From: CALACW01 sp963627915
Lineage (GTDB): Bacteria; Bacillota; Clostridia; Oscillospirales; Acutalibacteraceae
Direction: 5' to 3'
DNA: 64,000 nt
Assembly: GCA_963627915.1 (NCBI GenBank)
Contig: CAVGCY010000025.1
Coordinates: 33,998 to 97,997 of the forward strand
The position numbers and the translations under genes were made by a program. Numbering within the stretch: position 1 is the first letter of the stretch; each line of letters begins with the position of its first letter. This document shows positions 16,801 to 24,728 of this stretch, one piece after another. The notes under the pieces were generated by a model. It was not told where the DNA came from. It ran no database searches and saw only the letters and a program-made list of their open reading frames with translations.

Positions 16801-17223
16801 TTATTTTTTCGTCGAACGAAGAAACAGGAGCTTGTTTTTTATTCTTTCAATCCCCTCGTCAACGTCGTACGTATCCCGGACGGCTTTCTCCATGGGGCAA
16901 ATATCCGTCTTATCTCTGTTTATTATTTTTTCGCAAAGCTCGCCGTATGAACATTCTATACCGTGACCGACAAGAAAATCGCGTCCCGATTCCGACATGA
17001 CGCATGCGTAAACCTCTTTTATCCCCGCCTTGACAAAAAGCATGGCGGCGGCTTTTCCTACAATAAGGTCGGCGGCGGAGAAGCCCGAGAGATCTGTTTT
17101 GTTATCAAGAAACGACAGCATCGGCGCAATCCCTCTTAAATCGCTCGTTATGATTTTTCCGTCCTTACAAAGAGCTATGGAATGCCCCTCAAGCGCGTTC
17201 TTTGCGTTTTCGATATCCGTCAT
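16801..17223 (-). CDS. DUF1893-family protein
   Basis: A 140-residue protein with the DUF1893 pattern: ENAKNALEGHSIALCKDGKII at the N-terminus, GIAPML, then AADLIVGKAAAMLFVKAGIKEVYA and a GHGIECSYGELCEKIINRD segment with CPME near the end. The family is predicted to share the cytidine-deaminase fold; function unknown. Its ATG overlaps the stop of the upstream Nudix gene (TGATG), so the two are coupled. Confidence 0.75.
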   Translation of the reverse strand: MTDIENAKNALEGHSIALCKDGKIITSDLRGIAPMLSFLDNKTDLSGFSAADLIVGKAAAMLFVKAGIKEVYACVMSESGRDFLVGHGIECSYGELCEKIINRDKTDICPMEKAVRDTYDVDEGIERIKNKLLFLRSTKK

Positions 17224-17846
17224 CAATCGAATCTGACCTCCCAGTTTTCGTCGTCTTTAGCTTCAAAACACATCAAAATCTGCTCTTTATTTACCTTTTC
17301 CTCACTTAAATTCTCGGGAAGTTCGGATTTTAAAAAGTACCGTCTTTCCGTTGTCTCGGAATTTTCCTGGAACTCGCCGTCAATCGCCGTACATATCGTA
17401 AAAGTTTTGATAACGCCGTAAACATAGGGCGGTTCGTTGTGCTTTTTCCTGTCCTGTACGGCTATGAGCCTGTCGGCGGTAACGTTAAGCCCCGCTTCTT
17501 CTTTCGTCTCTTTTATCGTGTTTTCGGCAATCGACAAATCAAAATCGCACCACCCGCCGGGGAGCGACCACCTGCCGTCGTTCTCTCTTACAAGCAGAAT
17601 TTTATCGCCGTCGAAAACCGCGGCGCGCGTGTCGATTTTCGGGGTCTGATACCCCTTTTCGTTACAGAAAAGCGACTTTGATTTTTCTATTGTAATGTCG
17701 GCTTTCTCCGCTATCATTTCAGCGGAAATATCGCGAAGGCGTTCAAACCGTTCTATATCGTATATATTCGTCGAATATTCGAGTCCCGCCTGGGCAAGAC
17801 TCTGAATTTCGCACGCCCATTTTGTAAATTTATCAAGTTCTTTCAT
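17223..17846 (-). CDS. Nudix hydrolase with N-terminal helical domain (YjhB-like)
   Basis: A 207-residue protein with an N-terminal helical region (about 1-60, WACEIQSLAQAGLEYS and DIERFERLRDI) as in the Nudix_N domain, and a Nudix fold from residue 70. The box runs from GGWCDFDL to IKETKEEAGL: the last part matches RExxEExG with KE in place of RE. Relatives such as B. subtilis YjhB act on nucleotide-sugar or CDP-choline-like substrates; exact substrate unknown. GGAGG precedes the ATG. Co-transcribed with the DUF1893 gene. Confidence 0.82.
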   Translation of the reverse strand: MKELDKFTKWACEIQSLAQAGLEYSTNIYDIERFERLRDISAEMIAEKADITIEKSKSLFCNEKGYQTPKIDTRAAVFDGDKILLVRENDGRWSLPGGWCDFDLSIAENTIKETKEEAGLNVTADRLIAVQDRKKHNEPPYVYGVIKTFTICTAIDGEFQENSETTERRYFLKSELPENLSEEKVNKEQILMCFEAKDDENWEVRFD

Positions 17847-17889
17847 GTAAAACCCTCCGAAATGATTTTAACTTAATATCGTATTAAAA

Positions 17890-18588
17890 TCAAGTCGAAG
17901 AAACGAATGCGGAAAGTATTTTCATTGAATCCTCGTCCGATTCGAATGAAAATTCCGGATGCCACTGCACAGCCCAAACAAATTTTTTATCTTTCATATA
18001 AACGCCCTCGACGAGGCCGTCCTCGGAATATGCGGACGCGGTAAGCGGCTTTGCAAGTTCCTTTACCGCCTGATGATGATAGCTGTTGACGCCGATTCTA
18101 TCCTTTTTTAATAATTCATATAACGGCGAATCCTTAACTATATCGACATTGTGAACCGCGCGGTCATACGGCGGGGTCATGTGATGATCCGTTTCGGTCT
18201 TAAATTGTGTATCGAGATCCTGATACAGCGTTCCGCCGAGATAAGCGTTTAAAAACTGGATTCCCCGGCAGATTCCGAGTACGGGGATATCGTTTTCGAG
18301 CGCGTAGTCAAGTACGATTTTCTCGCACTTATCGCGCATTTTGCACGTCTCACCGCATTCCTTTATACTTTTCTCGCCGTAAAAATCGGGGGAAACGTCC
18401 TGTCCGCCCGTCAGCAGAACGCCCGAGCAGTTTTTAAGCACGGAGATAAGAACCTCCCTGTCGTCGGTCAGGGGCAGAATAATCGTCGCGCCTCCCGCAT
18501 TTTCTATTCCATTCATGTAACCGGGGAGCATCCATATAGATTTCTTTTCATAATCATACAGCGAACATACTCCTATAATCTTTTTCAT
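17890..18588 (-). CDS. Class I glutamine amidotransferase, peptidase C26 type
   Basis: A 232-residue protein of the gamma-glutamyl-gamma-aminobutyrate hydrolase (PuuD) family. LLTGGQDVSPDFYGE is near residue 58, the nucleophile elbow GICRGIQFLNAYLGGTLYQD near 97 and the catalytic His-Glu WHPE near 212. Such enzymes cleave gamma-glutamyl amides in polyamine or amine catabolism. The start at 18588 has a GAGGTG site; five upstream codons to 18603 are not needed. No other polyamine genes are adjacent. Confidence 0.85.
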   Translation of the reverse strand: MKKIIGVCSLYDYEKKSIWMLPGYMNGIENAGGATIILPLTDDREVLISVLKNCSGVLLTGGQDVSPDFYGEKSIKECGETCKMRDKCEKIVLDYALENDIPVLGICRGIQFLNAYLGGTLYQDLDTQFKTETDHHMTPPYDRAVHNVDIVKDSPLYELLKKDRIGVNSYHHQAVKELAKPLTASAYSEDGLVEGVYMKDKKFVWAVQWHPEFSFESDEDSMKILSAFVSST

Positions 18589-18627
18589 AATTAAACACCT
18601 CATAAAAAAAAGACGCCTTTTCTCTCA

Positions 18628-18650
18628 CGAAAAAAAGCACCTTTGCTTTT
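18628..18650 (-). terminator. Terminator of glyA
   Basis: On the minus strand AAAAGC pairs with GCTTTT around a short loop, followed by a run of Ts; 12 bases past the glyA stop. Confidence 0.6.
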
Positions 18651-18662
18651 AATTAATAATAA

Positions 18663-19916
18663 TTATTCGTAAAGCGGATATTTGTCCGTAAGAGCCTTAA
18701 CCCTGTCTGCGATATCCTCTTTTTTATTGTCAAAATCATATATGCAGTCCGCGATACAGTCGGCGATAACTTTCATATCCTCCGTGTTCATCCCCCTTGT
18801 CGTAACGGCGGGCGTACCTATGCGGATACCGCTTGTTATAAACGGACTGCGTTTTTCGTTGGGAACGGTATTCTTATTAACGGTAATACAAACCTCGTCG
18901 AGCCTGTTTTCAAGCTCCTTGCCCGTACACTCCTCGTCGGAAAGGTCGATAAGTATAAGATGATTATCCGTTCCGCCCGAAACCATTTTAACGCCTCTGT
19001 TACTAAGCGCCTCGGCAAGAGCCTTTGCATTTTCAACTACAGCCGCCGCGTATGATTTGAACGAATCCGTAAGAGCCTCGCCGAAGCAGACCGCCTTAGC
19101 CGCAATAATATGCTCAAGCGGGCCGCCCTGTATTCCGGGGAAAATATTTTTATTTATCTTCTTGGCAAACTCTTCATTATTTGTAAGAATAAGACCGCCT
19201 CTCGGACCTCTCAGCGTCTTATGCGTAGTCGAGGTAACAACGTCCGCGTACTCTGCCGGATTCATATGCACTCCGCCTGCGACAAGTCCGGCAATGTGAG
19301 CCATATCGACCATCAAAAGAGCGTTGTTCTTATGAGCGATATCGGCAAGAATATCAAAACGTATCTCTCTGGGATACGCGCTCGCGCCGGCAACTATCAT
19401 TTTAGGCTTAATCTCCGAAACCTTATTTGCAAGAACGTCATAATCTATAAATCCGTCGTCGTTTACGCCGTATGAAACGAAATTATAAAGACGTCCGCTG
19501 AAGTTTACGGGACTTCCGTGAGTAAGGTGACCGCCCTGCGAAAGATCCATTCCCATTACCGTATCGCCCGGCTCTAAAAGCGAAAAATATACGGCCATAT
19601 TCGCCTGCGAACCGCTGTGGGGCTGAACATTGGCAAATTTCGCACCGAAAAGCCTGCACGCTCTTTCAATCGCAAGATTCTCGACTATATCGACATCCTG
19701 ACATCCGCCGTAGTATCTCTTGCCGGGATAACCCTCGGCATATTTATTTGTAAGCACGCTGCCCGCCGCCGCCATAACCGCGGGAGAAACAATATTTTCA
19801 CTCGCTATAAGTTCAATATTCCTTCTCTGACGGTCAAGCTCTTTCTGCATGGCCTCGGCAACCTGTGCGTCCGTTTCCGCGATAAGACCTATATCGTCAA
19901 GCATATTTTTATACAT
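18663..19916 (-). CDS. glyA: Serine hydroxymethyltransferase
   Basis: A 417-residue PLP enzyme interconverting serine and glycine with tetrahydrofolate. Motifs: IELIASENIVS near residue 34, YAEGYPGKRYYGGC near 58, GGHLTHGSPVNFSG near 125 and the PLP-lysine segment TTHKTLRGPRGG near 226. Length is the family norm. GGGAGCGTG precedes the ATG and a promoter is present at 19940-19968. Monocistronic. Confidence 0.95.
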   Translation of the reverse strand: MYKNMLDDIGLIAETDAQVAEAMQKELDRQRRNIELIASENIVSPAVMAAAGSVLTNKYAEGYPGKRYYGGCQDVDIVENLAIERACRLFGAKFANVQPHSGSQANMAVYFSLLEPGDTVMGMDLSQGGHLTHGSPVNFSGRLYNFVSYGVNDDGFIDYDVLANKVSEIKPKMIVAGASAYPREIRFDILADIAHKNNALLMVDMAHIAGLVAGGVHMNPAEYADVVTSTTHKTLRGPRGGLILTNNEEFAKKINKNIFPGIQGGPLEHIIAAKAVCFGEALTDSFKSYAAAVVENAKALAEALSNRGVKMVSGGTDNHLILIDLSDEECTGKELENRLDEVCITVNKNTVPNEKRSPFITSGIRIGTPAVTTRGMNTEDMKVIADCIADCIYDFDNKKEDIADRVKALTDKYPLYE

Positions 19917-19939
19917 TAATAATCACGCTCCCGGCGATT

Positions 19940-19968
19940 ATTTTATCATAATTTTTTTTACGATTCAA
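19940..19968 (-). promoter_or_regulatory. Promoter of glyA
   Basis: Minus strand TTGAAT (19963-19968), 17-bp spacer, TAAAAT (19940-19945). No riboswitch-like structure was noticed between it and the start. Confidence 0.6.
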
Positions 19969-20026
19969 TACCGCCGTTCATTTTCGTATAAAACGATAAA
20001 ATCACCCGTTATTCACATCATCTTTG

Positions 20027-20055
20027 TTGACAAACTTATTATATATTACTAAAAT
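20027..20055 (+). promoter_or_regulatory. Promoter of the SDR gene
   Basis: TTGACA (20027-20032), 17-bp spacer, TAAAAT (20050-20055). Confidence 0.7.
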
Positions 20056-20075
20056 AATCCTTGAGGTGATTTATT

Positions 20076-20858
20076 ATGAAAACAGTTATAATCACGGGCG
20101 CGTCGTCGGGTATCGGACGAGTAACCGCGGAATATTTTTCCGACAGAGGATATAAAGTATACGGCGTTGCAAGACGTGAGTTTAAAAGCGATAAATTCAC
20201 ACCTGTAAAATGCGACGTAAACGACTACGAAGCCATGGGCGCGGTATTTGAGGATATTTATAAAAATGAAGGGCATATCGATATTCTCGTAAACAATGCC
20301 GGCTTCGGAATCGCCGGAGCTGTCGAGGACGCAAGCGTAGAGGCGATGGAATCGATAATCAGAACCGACTTCACAAGCGTTACCGTTCTGTGTAAAATGA
20401 TAATCCCGTATATGAAAAAAACGGGCGGCAGAATTATAAACATCTCGTCCGTCGGAGCGATAATGCCCCTGCCGTATCAGGCTATGTACTCGGCTGTAAA
20501 AAGCGCGGTTGACGTATTTTCACGCGCGCTCGATACGGAGGTGCGTCCGTTCAAAATAAGGGTCACGGCGATTCTTCCGGGGGATACAAAGACGGATTTC
20601 ACATCCGCGAGAATCATAGAGGACAGCGACACAAACGGAAACAAGTCTGCAAGCATGCGTTCAATCGGAAAAATGGCGAAGGACGAACAGAACGGCAAGG
20701 ATCCCGTGACCGTCGCAAAGGATGTATTCACGGCGGCGGAAAAAAACGATCCCCCGCTTCGTATAACCGTCGGAGCGGTTTCAAAAGCGGAGGTATTTTT
20801 AAGCCGTGTGTTCCCTCTTAAGTCGATTAATTTTATAATAAGAAAAATGTACGGTTAA
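20076..20858 (+). CDS. Short-chain dehydrogenase/reductase
   Basis: A 260-residue SDR: the nucleotide loop TGASSGIG (residues 6-13), NNAGFGIAG near 73, the catalytic Ser in ISSVGA near 129 and YSAVK near 143. The basic residue after strand 2 (ARREF) suggests NADP preference. The long C-terminal part with two hydrophobic helices resembles acyl or steroid-like SDRs, but the substrate is unknown. GAGGTG precedes the ATG. It is convergent with the XRE regulator gene. Confidence 0.88.
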   Translation: MKTVIITGASSGIGRVTAEYFSDRGYKVYGVARREFKSDKFTPVKCDVNDYEAMGAVFEDIYKNEGHIDILVNNAGFGIAGAVEDASVEAMESIIRTDFTSVTVLCKMIIPYMKKTGGRIINISSVGAIMPLPYQAMYSAVKSAVDVFSRALDTEVRPFKIRVTAILPGDTKTDFTSARIIEDSDTNGNKSASMRSIGKMAKDEQNGKDPVTVAKDVFTAAEKNDPPLRITVGAVSKAEVFLSRVFPLKSINFIIRKMYG

Positions 20859-20874
20859 TATACAAGGCTTAAAT

Positions 20875-21168
20875 TTATATCCGGCTGCCGAGCGCGGATT
20901 TTATATCGTTTATTACCTGCTGTATATGAGCCGCCGCTTCATCCGAAATACCCGTAACGTCAACATACCGTCTGTCGTCAAGCCCGAGAAGATAATCCGT
21001 CGAAACGTTGAAAACGCCGGAAATCTTAACGAGCATTTCGATAGACGGTTGTATATTATCATTCTCCCAATTTGAAACGCTCTGCTTTGTAACAGACAGC
21101 TTTTCGGCAAGCTCAACCTGGCTCATCGACCTTGCAAGCCTCAAGGCTCTTATATTTTCATTTAACAT
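20875..21168 (-). CDS. XRE-family transcriptional regulator
   Basis: A 97-residue protein: HTH_3 domain at residues 5-60 (LRLARSMSQVELAEKLSVTKQSVSNWENDNIQPS), ending in the common DYLLGLDD, then a short helical tail that probably dimerises. It is transcribed away from the LRR gene at 21311, and an 11-bp-arm perfect inverted repeat overlaps its own promoter, so autoregulation and control of the divergent gene are likely. Confidence 0.85.
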   Translation of the reverse strand: MLNENIRALRLARSMSQVELAEKLSVTKQSVSNWENDNIQPSIEMLVKISGVFNVSTDYLLGLDDRRYVDVTGISDEAAAHIQQVINDIKSALGSRI

Positions 21169-21194
21169 ATTTACACCGCCAATAACAATAATAG

Positions 21195-21223
21195 ATTATA
21201 AAAATTACAATACCATTGTAATT
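21195..21223 (-). promoter_or_regulatory. Promoter of the XRE gene
   Basis: Minus strand TATAAT (21195-21200) with a weak ATTACA -35 (21218-21223) at 17 bp; the palindrome at 21201-21225 covers the spacer and -35. Confidence 0.5.
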
Positions 21224-21225
21224 TT
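21201..21225. promoter_or_regulatory. Perfect inverted repeat, likely XRE operator
   Basis: AAAATTACAAT and ATTGTAATTTT, 11-bp arms with a 3-bp centre, lying between the divergent promoters. Confidence 0.65.
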
Positions 21226-21229
21226 CTTA

Positions 21230-21258
21230 TTGACAAGTTATAAATACTATGGTATATT
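21230..21258 (+). promoter_or_regulatory. Promoter of the first LRR gene
   Basis: TTGACA (21230-21235), 17-bp spacer, TATATT (21253-21258) with TGG extension. Confidence 0.75.
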
Positions 21259-21259
21259 T

Positions 21260-21290
21260 ATTTTGTACTTGTAATATTTTAGTACAAAAA
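21260..21290 (+). promoter_or_regulatory. Inverted repeat over the transcription start
   Basis: ATTTTGTAC (21260-21268) and GTACAAAAT (21282-21290) form 9-bp arms just downstream of the -10 box. The right arm, read with the preceding TTTTA, contains the same GTACTAAAA core (minus strand) found at the ABC exporter operator. Confidence 0.5.
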
Positions 21291-21310
21291 TGATATTTGG
21301 AGGTATAAAA

Positions 21311-23776
21311 ATGTTAAAATTTCCCAAGAAGATAATGGCATTATTCCTGTCATTATTACTTTTAATTCCCGGCGCGGCAGTTACTGCCTTTGCTGAGTAC
21401 GATACCGGCAACGGAAACGTGGTGCAAAGCGGTGACGGCTGGAAGCTCTATGAAAACGGTCTGCTGTATGTGTCAGACGCAGACAGAATTATTTTAAACC
21501 AGCTCAACGATTTTGATTTGGTAACAAAACTCTATCTCACAGATAACATCGACTTCGACAATTTAGAATTTTATTATGATGGTAGTTCTTTTGGTGTGAC
21601 GGATCAGGAAGTGGAATTCTATAAATTTGAAAATCTTGAAAGCATCGAAGTATCGGAAACAAATCCAAATTACACGTCAGCAGACGGAGTTCTGTACAAT
21701 AAGGACATTACAACGGTTGTGACATACCCTCCCGGAAAAACAGATGAAACTTACATAATTCCTAACAGTATAACATCCATATACATCTTTGATTTGATAA
21801 CGACAAACATAAAAAACATAATCATTCCGGATTCAGTTATTAATATATATGGGTTACCATATGTATGGGGCCGCAATGAATGGTTTTTAAAATACGGTTC
21901 TTCAAAACTTGAAAACATTTCTGTTTCGGAAAACAATCCGAACTATTCTTCTATTGATGGTGTTTTATTTAATAAGGAGCAAACTGAACTTGTATATTAT
22001 CCGTATAATCATAATGTTTCTTCATACGCAATTCCGTCCGGTGTAAAGGAATTTGGTGTTAGTTCTTTTGCAAATACCGGAATTACCGATACTGTTATTA
22101 TTCCGTCAACAGTCGAGGACATTCAATCCTTTGCGTTTCCATACAGCAGAAATTTAAAAACTGTTATATTCGAGGACGGTCCGAGAAATTTAACTATTGA
22201 ATACTATGCCTTTTACGGCTGCACAAACCTTGACAATATACAACTCAACGGAGAAAGAATATACAAAATAGACGCCAGAGCATTCAAGGATTGTAAAATC
22301 ATGAACGAATCAAACTATGAGGACGGCGTGCTTTATCTGAACGACATTCTTTTGTTTGTAGATAATTCAAAAATTCCCCTTGACTATACTGTAAAAGACG
22401 GAACAAAGGTTATTGCGGACAATTCATGGATTGTACATTCGGATAACGGTGAATATATAGATCCGTTTGAATTTAAATCATCTGATGAAGAAGGTCTGCA
22501 GTGGTCCGTAGTAAATGTAACGATTCCCGACAGTGTAGACAATATAGGAACGCTCAGCATTCTTAACTATGAAAGTATTCCGGAAAATATGTTCAGAGTC
22601 GGATCAACATTTTATTTTGACATTGAAAGTGATGACAAAAACTTTGAGGAATTAACGGAAAATATGAAAATGGTGAAGGATTACAATGAAATTTTAGATG
22701 AATACTCATCATATTTCAATACAAGCAATATTGAAGAAATAAAAGAAGCTTGCAAAAACAACTATAACTGGATCTCTTTTGACGTTGATAACTGGGTGCT
22801 TAAATCAAACGTTATGCACAGCTATTTAACAGCAGGAGCAGCACCTCACTTATATAAAGTTAAGGACGGAACTGTCGGTTTTGCCGATTTGGATAATCAG
22901 GGTTACGCTGACCCTTCAGTTTACGTAAGCTGTTTTAATCTCGGAGGTATTATTCTTCCTGAAAGCTTTAAACATCTATCCAAAGATACTTTTGTAAGTC
23001 ACGTCGGAGTATACAGTTATTTCTTCTATATCATCGGTGCTTCTTCGGATGATGAATTTGAATATTTATCAAACAAAAGTATAACTATTAACAATAAAGA
23101 CTGCTATATTTATGACAGTCCGCAGACTATACCGCCTGCATTCACAACAATCTGCGGCTACAAGGGTTCCACCGCCGAAGCATACGCCATCAAGTACGAC
23201 CGTAATTTTGTTGACATCTCGGAGTGTCAGCACGAGAAAACATGTCCGAGCTTTACGATTGAGCCGACATGCGGCAAAGACGGCTATTCGGGTGACGTTT
23301 ACTGCCAGTACTGCGGCGAATATATAAAAGAGGGCGAAGTTATTCCCGCAACGGGCGAACATGAATTCTCCTCACCTGAAAGAATAAAAGACCCCACCTG
23401 CACCGAACCCGGTGAAGAAAAAGTTAAATGCTCACAGTGCGGTTACACCGAAACCAGAAAAATCGAGCCCAACGGACACGATTTTATCATAAGAATATCA
23501 AGTTTTGACGGAACGTGCACAGAGGACGGCTACGTTGTAAGAATGTGCATATTCTGCAACGAGACTCAGAAAGAAATTACGAGCATCGCAACAGGTCACA
23601 TTGACGAAGACAGCGACGGTTACTGCGACAAGTGCGGAGAAAAGCTCAAAACAGACTGCTCATGCATATGCCATAAGGACAATGCATTTTCGAGATTTTT
23701 CTACAAGCTGTTCCGTATTCTCTGGAAGATATTCAGAATCAACAAATCATGCGACTGCGGAGCGGCACATTATTAA
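21311..23776 (+). CDS. Secreted BspA-like leucine-rich-repeat protein with Cys/His C-terminal module
   Basis: An 821-residue surface or secreted protein: signal peptide (1-28, ending VTAFAEYD), LRR_5/BspA-type repeats recognisable by VTIPDSV and SITSI-like strands and by the NPNYxSxDGVLxNK islands (twice, near residues 116 and 211), a CxxC repeat region near 640-780 (YCQYCGE, CSQCGYTETR), a short calcium-loop-like DEDSDGYCDKCG, and a 39-residue C-terminal module from CSCICHK to CDCGAAHY. That module is shared with the LRR proteins at 46904 and 48562. GGAGG fixes the start at 21311. BspA-like proteins often bind host or microbial surfaces. The middle of the gene (about 21540-23110) is more AT-rich than its neighbours. 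Confidence 0.85.
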   Translation: MLKFPKKIMALFLSLLLLIPGAAVTAFAEYDTGNGNVVQSGDGWKLYENGLLYVSDADRIILNQLNDFDLVTKLYLTDNIDFDNLEFYYDGSSFGVTDQEVEFYKFENLESIEVSETNPNYTSADGVLYNKDITTVVTYPPGKTDETYIIPNSITSIYIFDLITTNIKNIIIPDSVINIYGLPYVWGRNEWFLKYGSSKLENISVSENNPNYSSIDGVLFNKEQTELVYYPYNHNVSSYAIPSGVKEFGVSSFANTGITDTVIIPSTVEDIQSFAFPYSRNLKTVIFEDGPRNLTIEYYAFYGCTNLDNIQLNGERIYKIDARAFKDCKIMNESNYEDGVLYLNDILLFVDNSKIPLDYTVKDGTKVIADNSWIVHSDNGEYIDPFEFKSSDEEGLQWSVVNVTIPDSVDNIGTLSILNYESIPENMFRVGSTFYFDIESDDKNFEELTENMKMVKDYNEILDEYSSYFNTSNIEEIKEACKNNYNWISFDVDNWVLKSNVMHSYLTAGAAPHLYKVKDGTVGFADLDNQGYADPSVYVSCFNLGGIILPESFKHLSKDTFVSHVGVYSYFFYIIGASSDDEFEYLSNKSITINNKDCYIYDSPQTIPPAFTTICGYKGSTAEAYAIKYDRNFVDISECQHEKTCPSFTIEPTCGKDGYSGDVYCQYCGEYIKEGEVIPATGEHEFSSPERIKDPTCTEPGEEKVKCSQCGYTETRKIEPNGHDFIIRISSFDGTCTEDGYVVRMCIFCNETQKEITSIATGHIDEDSDGYCDKCGEKLKTDCSCICHKDNAFSRFFYKLFRILWKIFRINKSCDCGAAHY

Positions 23777-23810
23777 TCAAATATTATTATAATATAAACC
23801 AGAATAAATT

Positions 23811-23845
23811 GCTCCCGGCGGGTTGATACCGCCGGGAGCTGTTTT
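23811..23845. terminator. Bidirectional terminator
   Basis: GCTCCCGGCGG (23811-23821) pairs with CCGCCGGGAGC (23829-23839), followed by TGTTTTC; between the convergent LRR and TPM genes. Confidence 0.85.
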
Positions 23846-23858
23846 CTGTTATCCTGAT

Positions 23859-24728
23859 TTAAAATCCGCGTCCGCCGCCTGAATGTCCGCCGCCCGAATG
23901 TCCGCCGGAGAAACCGTCCGAATGACCGCCCGAATGGCTGTCATGAGGAGGATCTTTCGGTATGCGTCTTGTCGTAACTACTCTGTTTACAATTTCATCA
24001 TTCGACACATCGAGATGTACGCTCGAAACAGCGTTAGCGTCGATACCGTTTACGATTCCGAATTTCTTATAACCCTTCTTTACGGTCGAAACGGCTATAA
24101 CTGCGGCAATGATTCCGCCGATAACGCCGAATAAAATTATCTTTCCGGCATTCTCCTTAATTGCAATCGCCCTGTATTCCGAGCTGTCGTAATAATCGAC
24201 CTCGCCGGTATCGTAATAATATTCATCCGTAGAAGGCTCTACGCTCATAAAATAATCAACATTGTCAAGGAAATGATCCATACATCCCTTAATGTCATCA
24301 TCAACGATATAATTCTGAAGCTCAAGCGTTATGTCGTCGATATCGTATTCATCCATATGCTGAGAACACGTACCCGAGGCAAGTATGTAAACATATCTGT
24401 TGCCCGCGCCGCCTACATTATCTACGGCTAAAATAACGTCGTCCTCGATATAATCGCCGTATATGCTTTCATAGTAACCAAACGCGAACGCTTTACCGGC
24501 GTTATCGTCCGTACCGTCATAAAAATCATCCGTTACAAGATGAATGTTTATACTGTATTTTTCCGATATTTTCGTCATATATTCAAGACATTCGTTAACC
24601 TCGGAATCACTGAGAAGAAGCGACCTGTCGTCTATAATCGTATCATAAGCATATGTCATTACAATTAAGGAACAAATCGACATTATAACGACCGTTACGC
24701 ACGCGAAGCTTTTAACAAATTTTTTCAT
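23859..24728 (-). CDS. TPM-domain membrane protein with Gly/His-rich tail
   Basis: A 289-residue protein: signal/anchor (about 1-27), an extracellular TPM domain (DRSLLLSDSEVNECLEYM to about residue 165), a second membrane helix (about 196-218) and a cytoplasmic region ending in a Ser/Gly/His-rich tail (HSGGHSDGFSGGHSGGGHS). TPM proteins include plant phosphatase and photosystem-assembly factors; bacterial roles are unclear. Its ATG overlaps the upstream zinc-ribbon gene's stop (TGATG) and GGAGG precedes it, so the pair is co-translated. The His-rich tail could bind metal. Confidence 0.8.
   Translation of the reverse strand: MKKFVKSFACVTVVIMSICSLIVMTYAYDTIIDDRSLLLSDSEVNECLEYMTKISEKYSINIHLVTDDFYDGTDDNAGKAFAFGYYESIYGDYIEDDVILAVDNVGGAGNRYVYILASGTCSQHMDEYDIDDITLELQNYIVDDDIKGCMDHFLDNVDYFMSVEPSTDEYYYDTGEVDYYDSSEYRAIAIKENAGKIILFGVIGGIIAAVIAVSTVKKGYKKFGIVNGIDANAVSSVHLDVSNDEIVNRVVTTRRIPKDPPHDSHSGGHSDGFSGGHSGGGHSGGGRGF

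Noticed and set aside
19917..20026. Glycine riboswitch before glyA
   Set aside because: The leader is short and AT-rich, with no paired conserved domains.
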